From: Candidatus Krumholzibacteriia bacterium
Lineage (GTDB): Bacteria > Krumholzibacteriota > Krumholzibacteriia > LZORAL124-64-63
Direction: 5' to 3'
DNA length: 11,798 bases
Assembly: GCA_030632925.1 (NCBI GenBank)
Contig: DAOVTU010000033.1
Location: forward strand, 1 to 11,798
Position 1 is the stretch's first letter. The number at the start of each line of letters is the position of its first letter. This document shows, piece after piece, positions 1-6,109 of the stretch. The notes beneath the pieces were generated by a model. It worked only from the letters and a program-made list of their open reading frames with translations, ran no database searches and was not told the DNA's origin. The position numbers and the translations under genes are program-made.

Positions 1-2
1 AC

Positions 3-839
3 GATCCCGACAAACGGATATGTTATGTAACGGCCGAGAATTTCATCTACGAGCTGATCTCCTCGATCCGTGATCGGCGTACTCCGGAGGTCAAGCTGAA
101 ATACCGCAGCATGGATGTGCTGCTGGTTGATGATGTGGCCTTCCTGACCGGCAAGGAGTCGACCCAGGAAGAGTTCTTCCACACCTTCAACGCGCTCTAT
201 GACCTGAAAAAGCAGATTGTTCTGACCAGTGATAGATCTCCGAAAGAGATCACCACTTTGGAGGAGCGCCTGCGGTCGCGTTTTGAGTGGGGCCTGATCG
301 CGGATGTCCAGGCGCCTAACCTGGAAACCCGCATGGCGATTCTCAAGCGCAAAGTCGAATCAAATCAGATCATGATTTCCGACGATGTCATTACATACAT
401 CGCCGAGAACATCACCGACAACATCCGCCGACTTGAGGGGGCGCTTATTCGTCTCCTGGCTTTCGCGAGCCTGACGGGAAATGAAATTTCCCTGGAAATG
501 GCCTCAGAGGTTCTCTCCTCCTTTTTCCAGGGCAGTTCATCCGGACCGGTCAAGATGGAGGATGAGAGGAACTCCGCAAGCTCTGTCTACTACGGCACCG
601 TCGATCAACTCAAGTCCAAGCGACGCACCCAGGACCTGGCCCGGGCTCGTCAGATCGCGATGTACCTGTCTCGAGAGATGACGGGCGCCTCCCTCAACCA
701 AATTGGCCGCGCTTTTGGCAACAAGGACCACTCCACCGTGAGTTATGGCTGCCAAAAGATCGCCGACCTGATGAAGGCCGACGCCCGTTTTCGTGGCGCC
801 GTGCTCGACATCCAGGACCGCATCCGGGGGCGGCGTTAA
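3..839 (+). CDS. dnaA: Chromosomal replication initiator protein DnaA (C-terminal part)
   Basis: DnaA is the AAA+ ATPase that binds DnaA boxes, oligomerises with ATP and melts the origin. The frame is open from base 3, so the gene starts left of the window; domains I and II and the Walker A loop are missing. Visible are the end of the AAA+ domain: Walker B LLVDDV (120-137), the EEFFHTFNALY segment, sensor I LTSDRSP, the LRSRFEWGL box with the arginine finger, and sensor II IRRLEGAL. Domain IV follows, with ARARQIAMYL and the signature NKDHSTVSYGCQKI near 715-758. Most DnaA proteins have ARPRQ and RDHTTV at these places, so the DNA-reading segment is slightly divergent (Pro to Ala, Arg to Lys, Thr to Ser). 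The stop at 837-839 is followed directly by the origin gap. Identity is certain; only the N-terminus is unseen. Confidence 0.98.
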   Translation, partial: DPDKRICYVTAENFIYELISSIRDRRTPEVKLKYRSMDVLLVDDVAFLTGKESTQEEFFHTFNALYDLKKQIVLTSDRSPKEITTLEERLRSRFEWGLIADVQAPNLETRMAILKRKVESNQIMISDDVITYIAENITDNIRRLEGALIRLLAFASLTGNEISLEMASEVLSSFFQGSSSGPVKMEDERNSASSVYYGTVDQLKSKRRTQDLARARQIAMYLSREMTGASLNQIGRAFGNKDHSTVSYGCQKIADLMKADARFRGAVLDIQDRIRGRR

Positions 840-949
840 GCGCTGCCCTGCTGATTTTTCTACCAAAGTTCACGCCCAATCCAACCTCGCCGGACCGTTT
901 TGCACACCCGCCACCGGGGTTGATCCCTTGAATTTCAGGATGTTTTAGC

Positions 950-1040
950 TGGGGATAAATCAGGGGATAACAAGGGATAAGGCCGGGGTAAAAAAGGCCA
1001 AGCCGGGATAACAATCGAGGCCTGGGGAAAAAAGGGATAA
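950..1040 (-). repeat. Cluster of five minus-oriented DnaA-box variants
   Basis: Five 9-mers read on the minus strand as TTATCCCNN: 950-958, 962-970, 972-980, 1003-1011 and 1032-1040. All share the exact 7-mer GGGATAA on the + strand. Start-to-start spacings are 12, 10, 31 and 29 bp, close to 1, 1, 3 and 3 helical turns, so the sites would lie on roughly one face of the DNA. They differ from the TTATCCACA consensus at position 7 (C for A) and at one or both of the last two bases. Most likely they form a DnaA-binding array; binding is inferred from the core and the location. Confidence 0.75.
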
Positions 1041-1061
1041 CCTCCGGGTTTACCCCCAGAC

Positions 1062-1070
1062 TTATCCCAA
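1062..1070 (+). promoter_or_regulatory. DnaA-box variant TTATCCCAA
   Basis: A plus-oriented box with the same TTATCCC core as the array to its left. It marks the switch in box orientation within the origin, and lies 64 bp upstream of the next plus box. Confidence 0.6.
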
Positions 1071-1125
1071 GGAAGAAAAGCGTTTAAACAGAAGATTGGG
1101 TTGGGATATCAAGTAATCCACGGGG

Positions 1126-1143
1126 TTATCCCTGTTATCCACA
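1126..1143 (+). promoter_or_regulatory. Tandem abutting DnaA boxes, the second a perfect consensus
   Basis: TTATCCCTG (1126-1134) abuts TTATCCACA (1135-1143) with no gap and in the same orientation. The second is the exact consensus and the only perfect box in the gap. A weaker TAATCCACG (1114-1122, two mismatches) precedes them. By analogy with Bacillus subtilis, where boxes next to the trios load DnaA onto single-stranded DNA, this pair would seed the DnaA filament that spreads rightwards into the CTA repeat. Confidence 0.88.
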
Positions 1144-1147
1144 CCCC

Positions 1148-1165
1148 CTACTACTACTACTACTA
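1148..1165 (+). repeat. DnaA-trio element: six perfect CTA repeats
   Basis: Six uninterrupted CTA triplets start five bases after the perfect DnaA box, behind a run of C (1144-1148). The complementary strand reads 3'-GAT-5' six times, which is the DnaA-trio motif known from Bacillus-type origins, where it guides DnaA onto one strand. The order box, GC spacer, trios, AT-rich tract matches that model. It could instead be a chance microsatellite, but the exact placement argues against that. Confidence 0.87.
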
Positions 1166-1178
1166 TTTATATATAAAA
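1166..1178. other. AT-only tract, probable DNA unwinding element
   Basis: Thirteen consecutive A/T bases follow the last CTA trio directly and lead into an A/G-rich stretch. In this GC-rich neighbourhood it is the obvious low-stability site for the first strand opening. The role is inferred from composition and from its place beside the trio repeat. Confidence 0.75.
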
Positions 1179-1215
1179 GAAGATAGAAGAGGGAACCGGA
1201 CCCGGGAATGGTCCC

Positions 1216-1244
1216 TTGATTGAACTCGCAGGATCTCCTATCAT
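1216..1244 (+). promoter_or_regulatory. Possible sigma-70-type promoter for dnaN
   Basis: TTGATT (1216-1221) and TATCAT (1239-1244) are separated by 17 bp, matching the -35 and -10 consensus at four and five of six positions. Transcription would begin near 1251, about 45 bases before the dnaN start, and could carry on through the downstream gene row. It was found by eye only, and dnaN may also be read from the dnaA promoter. Confidence 0.4.
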
Positions 1245-1295
1245 GGCGATCCCAGAAAAAACGGAGAGACTGAACCGCCTACGGAGGATTCCATC

Positions 1296-2429
1296 GTGAA
1301 GTTCGAGATCCAGCAAGAGGATTTGCAGAAGGCCCTGGACGTCATCGCCAATGTGGTGCCCGCCAAGACGACGCTGCCCATTCTGACTTGCGTGCTGATG
1401 GAAGTTGCTGACGGACGCCTGGTGCTGTCGGCCACCAACCTGGACATCTCCATCACAACCAGCACCGACAAAGTCGAAATCAAGGATGCCGGCAAGGTCG
1501 CCATCCCGGCGGTGAAATTCATACCCTTCGTGCGCAGCCTGCGGACCGGCACGGTAAAGATAGCCCAGAAGGGCGAGCAGATTTCCCTCATCAGCGGCAA
1601 GTCGCGGCTCACCGAAAATACGATGAACGTCGAAGAGTATCCCAAGCTGAAAGTGCTTGAGGAAAAAGCTGGCCTCGACCTCGAAGCATCGCTGCTGATC
1701 GACATGATTGCCGAAACTTCGTACTCCGTTTCCAAGGACGAAACGCGCCCCGCTCTGATGGGCATTCTGTGGGAAGTGCGTCCGGATTCGTTGACCCTGG
1801 TTGCTACGGATGCCCACCGCCTGGCCCGTAGCGCACGGGATATGGATTGGACCGTGCCCGGTGATCGCAACATGATCGTAGACACCGCCGGCCTGCGTCA
1901 TTTGCCCCGCATTGCCGCCAGCAAGGAAGAAGGCGACTCGGCTAACGTGACGGTTTTCATGGGGGAGAACCAACTGAGCTTCCGTTCAGGCAACTCGGTG
2001 TTGCACACAAGGTTGCTTGAAGGCCCGTTCCCTGACTACAACGCGGTTATTCCCAAGGATAACGACAAAGACGTCACCATCGACAAGGCCGACTTTGCCC
2101 AGGCCATTCGCCGCGTGGCGATCACGGCCGACCGCATCACGAGCCAGATCAAACTGGGTGTGGAGAGCGGTCGCATGGAGTTGTCGGCCCGCGGTACCGA
2201 AGGCAGCCAGGCTGAAGATGAAATCTCCGTCAGTTACGAAGGTGACGCCATGGAGATCGGCTTCAATTACAGCTACCTCCAGGACATCCTGAAGAACATC
2301 AAAAGCGATTCCATTATTCTGTCGTTGAACGATTCGCAAAGCGCGGCGCTGATCAAGCCCGTTGATGACGAAGGCGCCGAGACCGGCGTGCTTTGTCTGC
2401 TGATGCCGCTGCGTCTGGCCGGCGACTAG
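1296..2429 (+). CDS. dnaN: DNA polymerase III beta subunit (sliding clamp)
   Basis: The beta clamp is a ring-shaped dimer that holds DNA polymerase III and many repair proteins on DNA. The 377-residue length is normal for the three repeated clamp domains. The N-terminus MKFEIQQEDLQKAL, the segment TLPILTCVLMEV, the central TDAHRLA (typical of domain 2), and the C-terminal LMPLRL are family hallmarks; the last lies by the partner-binding pocket. The start is GTG at 1296, supported by GGAGG (1283-1287) with an 8-base spacer and by alignment of the N-terminus with known clamps. recF follows after 28 bp, so the two are probably co-transcribed. Nothing unusual was seen. Confidence 0.98.
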   Translation: MKFEIQQEDLQKALDVIANVVPAKTTLPILTCVLMEVADGRLVLSATNLDISITTSTDKVEIKDAGKVAIPAVKFIPFVRSLRTGTVKIAQKGEQISLISGKSRLTENTMNVEEYPKLKVLEEKAGLDLEASLLIDMIAETSYSVSKDETRPALMGILWEVRPDSLTLVATDAHRLARSARDMDWTVPGDRNMIVDTAGLRHLPRIAASKEEGDSANVTVFMGENQLSFRSGNSVLHTRLLEGPFPDYNAVIPKDNDKDVTIDKADFAQAIRRVAITADRITSQIKLGVESGRMELSARGTEGSQAEDEISVSYEGDAMEIGFNYSYLQDILKNIKSDSIILSLNDSQSAALIKPVDDEGAETGVLCLLMPLRLAGD

Positions 2430-2457
2430 ATGATTATTTGGAAGAGATGATTGTTCG

Positions 2458-3615
2458 GTGAGGATTGTTTCGGCATCAGTCGACGGATTCCGCAACCTGA
2501 AAACGGCCAGTTTCACTTTTTCGCCCCGGGTCAATCTTGTCCTGGGGCGAAATGGTGAAGGCAAGACCAACCTGCTTGAAGCTCTCAATTATTTTGCTCT
2601 TGGCCGCAGCCACCGCGGCTCCAAATCCGAAGAGCTGATCCATTTTGAAAAAGACCACCTGCACGTGGGCCTTGAGGTCGAGGAAGAATCCGGCGCCATT
2701 CTCGCCTGTGAGTATGGCCTGGGACGCGACGGCGGCCGGCGCCTGCGGGTCGATGGGGAGGCCCTGCGTCGCCGGGCGGACCTTGTGGGTCGCCTCGCCA
2801 CGGTTTTTTTCAATCCCGACAGCATTCGCCTGGTGCGCGGCGGGCCGGATGGCCGGCGCAACTTCGTAGACCAAGGCATGGCCGAGATCGACCCGGCCTT
2901 TCTGACCCACCTGACATCGTTCCAGCGCGCCTTAAAGCAAAAAAACGGCCTGTTGCGTGACCTGAAGAAAGGGTTGTCTGACATGGGCACTACCCGCCGG
3001 GAGATGGCTGCGTGGAATCGCGAGCTCGCCACTCACGCCTCGGCGGTTTGCCTGGGGCGGGAGCAATATGCGGCTTTTTTGACCCCGTTTTCACATGAGG
3101 CCCATAAAAGCTTAACTGATAACGGTTTAAAACTCGAATTTTCCTATACGCCCAAACTCGAAAGCGTCAAAAAAGCAATTTCCGAAACCTCAGAAAATCC
3201 GATCTCAAAAGATGAATTGGAACGGGAAATATTGGCGGAATTCGACTATATTATGGATTCCGAAATCAGGCGCGGACGGCCCCTGATCGGGCCCCAGTTG
3301 GACGACTTCAAAGTGGTCCTCGGGGGAGTCGATTTGCGTGTTTATGGTTCCCAGGGGGAGACACGTACGGCCGCCATCGCCATGATCCTCGCGCGCAGCG
3401 ATGTGCTGTATCAAAAGCGCCGGATCAGACCCGTTCTGTTCTTTGACGACATCTTCAGCGAACTGGACCGGGAGCGGACGCGACGATTGCAGGAAATGGC
3501 CTCGCACCTGCATCAGGTCTTCATTGCCACGGCCCGTCGGGACGACATCACCGACTGGCAGCCTGAGCATATGAAAACCTGGCAAGTGAACGATGGCGGA
3601 TTCAGCGAAGTCTGA
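2458..3615 (+). CDS. recF: DNA replication and repair protein RecF
   Basis: RecF is an SMC-like ABC-type ATPase that binds gapped DNA and, with RecO and RecR, helps load RecA at stalled forks. The 385-residue protein shows Walker A GRNGEGKT (residues 30-37), the ABC signature core SQGE (298-301) and Walker B LFFDDIFSELD (327-337). The start is GTG at 2458, giving MRIVSASVDGFRNL, which fits the family N-terminus; GGAAGAG (2440-2446) lies 11 bases upstream. It follows dnaN by 28 bp. The stretch encoding about residues 202-261 is much more AT-rich than the rest of the gene (about 39% G+C over 3121-3240 by hand count), but the reading frame is intact and both ends carry the expected motifs. Confidence 0.97.
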   Translation: MRIVSASVDGFRNLKTASFTFSPRVNLVLGRNGEGKTNLLEALNYFALGRSHRGSKSEELIHFEKDHLHVGLEVEEESGAILACEYGLGRDGGRRLRVDGEALRRRADLVGRLATVFFNPDSIRLVRGGPDGRRNFVDQGMAEIDPAFLTHLTSFQRALKQKNGLLRDLKKGLSDMGTTRREMAAWNRELATHASAVCLGREQYAAFLTPFSHEAHKSLTDNGLKLEFSYTPKLESVKKAISETSENPISKDELEREILAEFDYIMDSEIRRGRPLIGPQLDDFKVVLGGVDLRVYGSQGETRTAAIAMILARSDVLYQKRRIRPVLFFDDIFSELDRERTRRLQEMASHLHQVFIATARRDDITDWQPEHMKTWQVNDGGFSEV

Positions 3616-3699
3616 CGCCCGGCCGAATAAGAACAAACCCAGGCCAATCAACCTTGGTAATTCAATCTGGCTATTCAATCCAGAGAAGCCCGTTACCTT

Positions 3700-4035
3700 A
3701 TGGCGCACAAAAAAGACGGCCCCCAACCGGTCTCTCGCCTCATCGAAGGCGCATTGCGTCATTTTGGGCTGCATGAACGATTCACCGAGCGGTCGGTGCT
3801 GCAAAAATGGGGCGAGGTGGTGGGCGAAGAAGTCGCGGCCCATTCCCGCGCGGTCGACCTGGTCGATGGTGTGTTGGTCCTGGAAGCTGATCACGGCGCG
3901 TGGCGGCAGGAATTGACCCTGCTGATGCCCATGATCATCAAGAAATTCAACGAATTGTGCGGTGAGAACACCGTGACGGAAATCCAGTGGCGGGATCGAC
4001 CGGTGCGCGGTCGCAAACGTCCGGACAGATCCTGA
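3700..4035 (+). CDS. DUF721 family protein, DciA-like
   Basis: A 111-residue protein of the DUF721 family, which includes DciA, a loader or operator of the replicative helicase DnaB in bacteria without DnaC or DnaI. Visible family traits are VSRLIEGALRHFGL at the N-terminus, KWGEVVGEEVAAHSRAVDL (about residues 36-54), the G-x-L-x-L-E strand (57-62), the AWRQEL motif (67-72), and a closing beta strand near TVTEIQW, followed by a basic tail. ATG at 3700 is the only ATG before the conserved region; a stop lies in frame at 3658 and a weak AGAGAAG precedes it at 3682-3688. A place between recF and gyrB is common for this family and supports a replication role. Whether it is a true DciA ortholog cannot be settled here. 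Confidence 0.85.
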   Translation: MAHKKDGPQPVSRLIEGALRHFGLHERFTERSVLQKWGEVVGEEVAAHSRAVDLVDGVLVLEADHGAWRQELTLLMPMIIKKFNELCGENTVTEIQWRDRPVRGRKRPDRS

Positions 4036-4072
4036 ACCCAGCCGGGCAAATTAGGAAAGAAAATAGGAAAGC

Positions 4073-6022
4073 ATGACCGAAGAAAAAAAGACCAACGGCG
4101 GACAGACTTCCAAAGAATACACAGCCGAAGGTATCCAGGTCCTCAAGGGCCTCGAGGCGGTGCGCTTGCGCCCGGCGATGTACATCGGCGATACCACCGT
4201 TAGAGGACTGCACCACCTGGTCTATGAAGTGGTGGACAACTCCATCGATGAGGCCATGGCTGGATACTGTGACGACATCCACGTCCTCATCGGCAAGGGC
4301 GATACGATCAAGGTGCGCGACAACGGCCGTGGCATTCCTGTCGGCTTCCACAAGGAAGAAGGCAAGTCGGCCCTGGAGGTGGTGCTGACCAGCCTGCACG
4401 CCGGTGGCAAGTTCGACAACGAGGCCTACAAGGTTTCCGGTGGACTGCACGGTGTAGGCGTCAGTTGTGTGAACGCCCTTTCGGAGTGGTTGTCAGCCGA
4501 GGTGCACCGTGACGGCACGGTCTACTACATGGAGTTCGCCCGCGGCGCCCGCCAGGGCGAACTGAAGGAAATCGGCAAATGCCCGGAAGACCAGACGGGC
4601 ACCACGATCACCTTCAAGCCCGATCACCAGATTTTCCCGGAGCTGGTCTTCAACTTCGATACGCTGCGCAGCCGTATACGCGAGCTGGCCTTCCTGAATC
4701 GTGGCGTGAAGATCACCATCGTTGACGATCGCAACGACGAGCCCCGCGAAGAGATCTTCCACTACGAAGGCGGCATCGTCGAATACGTGCGCTGGCTGAA
4801 TGAGAGTCGTTCGTCGATCTGTCCCGAGCCCATCTACATCGAGGGCGAAAAGGACGGCATCCAGATCGAAGTGGCCATGGACTACAACGAAGGTTACGCC
4901 GAGTCCCTGTTCACCTTCGCCAACAACATCAACACCCAGGAGGGCGGCAGCCATCTGTCCGGTTTCCGGGCCGGCCTGACCCGCACCCTGAACGCCTATG
5001 GCAATTCGTCCGGACTGTTCAAGAAGGACATGGGGGCCCTGACGGGCGACGACGTGCGCGAGGGCCTGACGGCCATCATCGCGGTGAAGATTCCGGATCC
5101 CCAGTTTGAAGGACAAACAAAAACCAAACTGGGCAATACCGAGGTCAAGGGGCAGGTCGAAGCGCTGATCAATACCTATCTGGCTGAGTACCTGAATGAG
5201 CACCCCAAAGAAGCCAAATTGATCATTGGCAAGTGCGTGTCCGCAGCGCATGGGCGTGAAGCAGCGCGCAAGGCGCGCGATCTGACCCGGCGCAAGTCGG
5301 CCCTGGACTCGGCGGCTTTGCCTGGCAAACTGGCCGACTGTTCCAGCCGCGTGCCGGCCGAATGCGAGTTGTACCTGGTTGAGGGCGACTCGGCCGGTGG
5401 TTCGGCCAAACAGGGCCGCGAGCGGCGCTTTCAGGCTATCCTGCCTTTGAAGGGAAAGATCCTGAACGTCGAAAAAGCGCGCCTGGACAAAATGCTCGGC
5501 AACGATGAAGTCCGCACGATCATCACCGCCCTGGGCACTGGCGTGGGCCTGGGCGTATTTGACATCACCAAGCTGCGGTACCACAAGGTCATCATCATGA
5601 CTGATGCCGACGTTGATGGCAGTCATATCCTGACCCTGATCCTGACGCTGTTTTTCCGCCACTTCCGTGAGGTCATCGAGAACGGCTACATGTATATCGC
5701 CGAGCCGCCGCTGTACCGCGTGAAAAAGGGCAAGACCGAGATCTATGCCTACAGCGACGAGCAAAAGGATGGCCTGGTCGAACAGATGGGCAACAAGGGC
5801 ATCTATGTGCAGCGCTACAAAGGCCTGGGTGAAATGAACCCGGACCAGCTGTGGGAAACGACCATGAACCCGGACGCACGCACCATGACCCGTGTGACGA
5901 TCGGCGATGCGGCCGAGGCCGATCACATCTTCACCACGTTGATGGGTGAAGAGGTCGAACCGCGCCGGCGCTTCATCGAAGAAAATGCGTCGCTGGTTAA
6001 GCTGGAAGATCTGGATATCTAG
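4073..6022 (+). CDS. gyrB: DNA gyrase subunit B
   Basis: GyrB is the ATPase subunit of gyrase, which introduces negative supercoils. The GHKL ATPase domain shows RLRPAMYIG (31-39), EVVDNSIDEA with catalytic Glu52 and Mg-binding Asn56, DNGRGIPV (83-90), and the glycine lid GGLHGVGV (123-130). The transducer carries QTKTKLG (348-354) with the ATP-contacting lysine. The TOPRIM domain shows LVEGDSAGGSA (435-445) and DADVDGSH (511-518), and YKGLGEMNPDQLW (582-594) lies in the tail. At 649 residues it is the short form, lacking the insertion of the roughly 800-residue E. coli protein. The ATG at 4073 follows two AGGAAAG copies (4053-4059, 4065-4071). gyrA lies 87 bp downstream, so this is gyrB rather than parE. 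Confidence 0.97.
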   Translation: MTEEKKTNGGQTSKEYTAEGIQVLKGLEAVRLRPAMYIGDTTVRGLHHLVYEVVDNSIDEAMAGYCDDIHVLIGKGDTIKVRDNGRGIPVGFHKEEGKSALEVVLTSLHAGGKFDNEAYKVSGGLHGVGVSCVNALSEWLSAEVHRDGTVYYMEFARGARQGELKEIGKCPEDQTGTTITFKPDHQIFPELVFNFDTLRSRIRELAFLNRGVKITIVDDRNDEPREEIFHYEGGIVEYVRWLNESRSSICPEPIYIEGEKDGIQIEVAMDYNEGYAESLFTFANNINTQEGGSHLSGFRAGLTRTLNAYGNSSGLFKKDMGALTGDDVREGLTAIIAVKIPDPQFEGQTKTKLGNTEVKGQVEALINTYLAEYLNEHPKEAKLIIGKCVSAAHGREAARKARDLTRRKSALDSAALPGKLADCSSRVPAECELYLVEGDSAGGSAKQGRERRFQAILPLKGKILNVEKARLDKMLGNDEVRTIITALGTGVGLGVFDITKLRYHKVIIMTDADVDGSHILTLILTLFFRHFREVIENGYMYIAEPPLYRVKKGKTEIYAYSDEQKDGLVEQMGNKGIYVQRYKGLGEMNPDQLWETTMNPDARTMTRVTIGDAAEADHIFTTLMGEEVEPRRRFIEENASLVKLEDLDI

Positions 6023-6052
6023 ATATCTAGTTCAGGCCCGAACAGAAACTCC

Positions 6053-6068
6053 GTCGGCCCTGGCCGAC
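6053..6068. repeat. Perfect hairpin in the gyrB-gyrA gap
   Basis: GTCGGCC, a 2-base centre, then GGCCGAC form a perfect inverted repeat in the 87-bp gap. In RNA the practical form is a 6-bp stem with a 4-base loop. No T-run follows, so it is not a normal intrinsic terminator. Three CTGAAAA repeats lie directly downstream (6069-6075, 6079-6085, 6091-6097). It may affect gyrA mRNA processing or expression; function is unknown. Confidence 0.6.
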
Positions 6069-6109
6069 CTGAAAATAGCTGAAAAATTCGCTGAAAAAAA
6101 GAGGCAAGA

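Larger units (their letters stand above)
840..1295. other. Probable chromosomal origin oriC (dnaA-dnaN intergenic region)
   Basis: This 456-bp gap has no credible gene. It lies between dnaA and dnaN, a common position of bacterial origins. From left to right it holds: a plain stretch (840-949) with only a weak box-like TTTTGCACA at 898-906; five minus-oriented GGGATAA boxes (950-1040); a plus-oriented TTATCCCAA (1062-1070); two abutting plus boxes (1126-1143); a C-run; six CTA trios (1148-1165); an A/T-only tract (1166-1178); a purine-rich A/G stretch to about 1193; then the likely dnaN promoter and ribosome binding site. Further boxes may exist upstream of dnaA, outside the window. The origin call rests on gene position and motif order; it was not tested by GC skew. 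Confidence 0.9.

Noticed and set aside
694..1014. Minus-strand open frame across the dnaA end and origin
   Set aside because: It covers the dnaA 3' end and part of the DnaA-box array, has low-complexity Arg/Gly composition and no plausible start context.
1148..1165. CTA repeat as a plain microsatellite
   Set aside because: Its position directly after a perfect DnaA box and C-run and before an AT tract fits the DnaA-trio model far better.
3660..3680. Direct repeat ATTCAATC (3660-3667, 3673-3680) upstream of the DUF721 gene
   Set aside because: Two 8-mers 13 bp apart with no symmetry or promoter spacing; too short to support an operator call.
4493..5926. 477-codon minus-strand open frame opposite gyrB
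   Set aside because: It is antisense to a certain gyrB. Its translation is rich in His, Gln, Val and Asp in the way expected from reading a GC-rich gene backwards, and it shows no domain.
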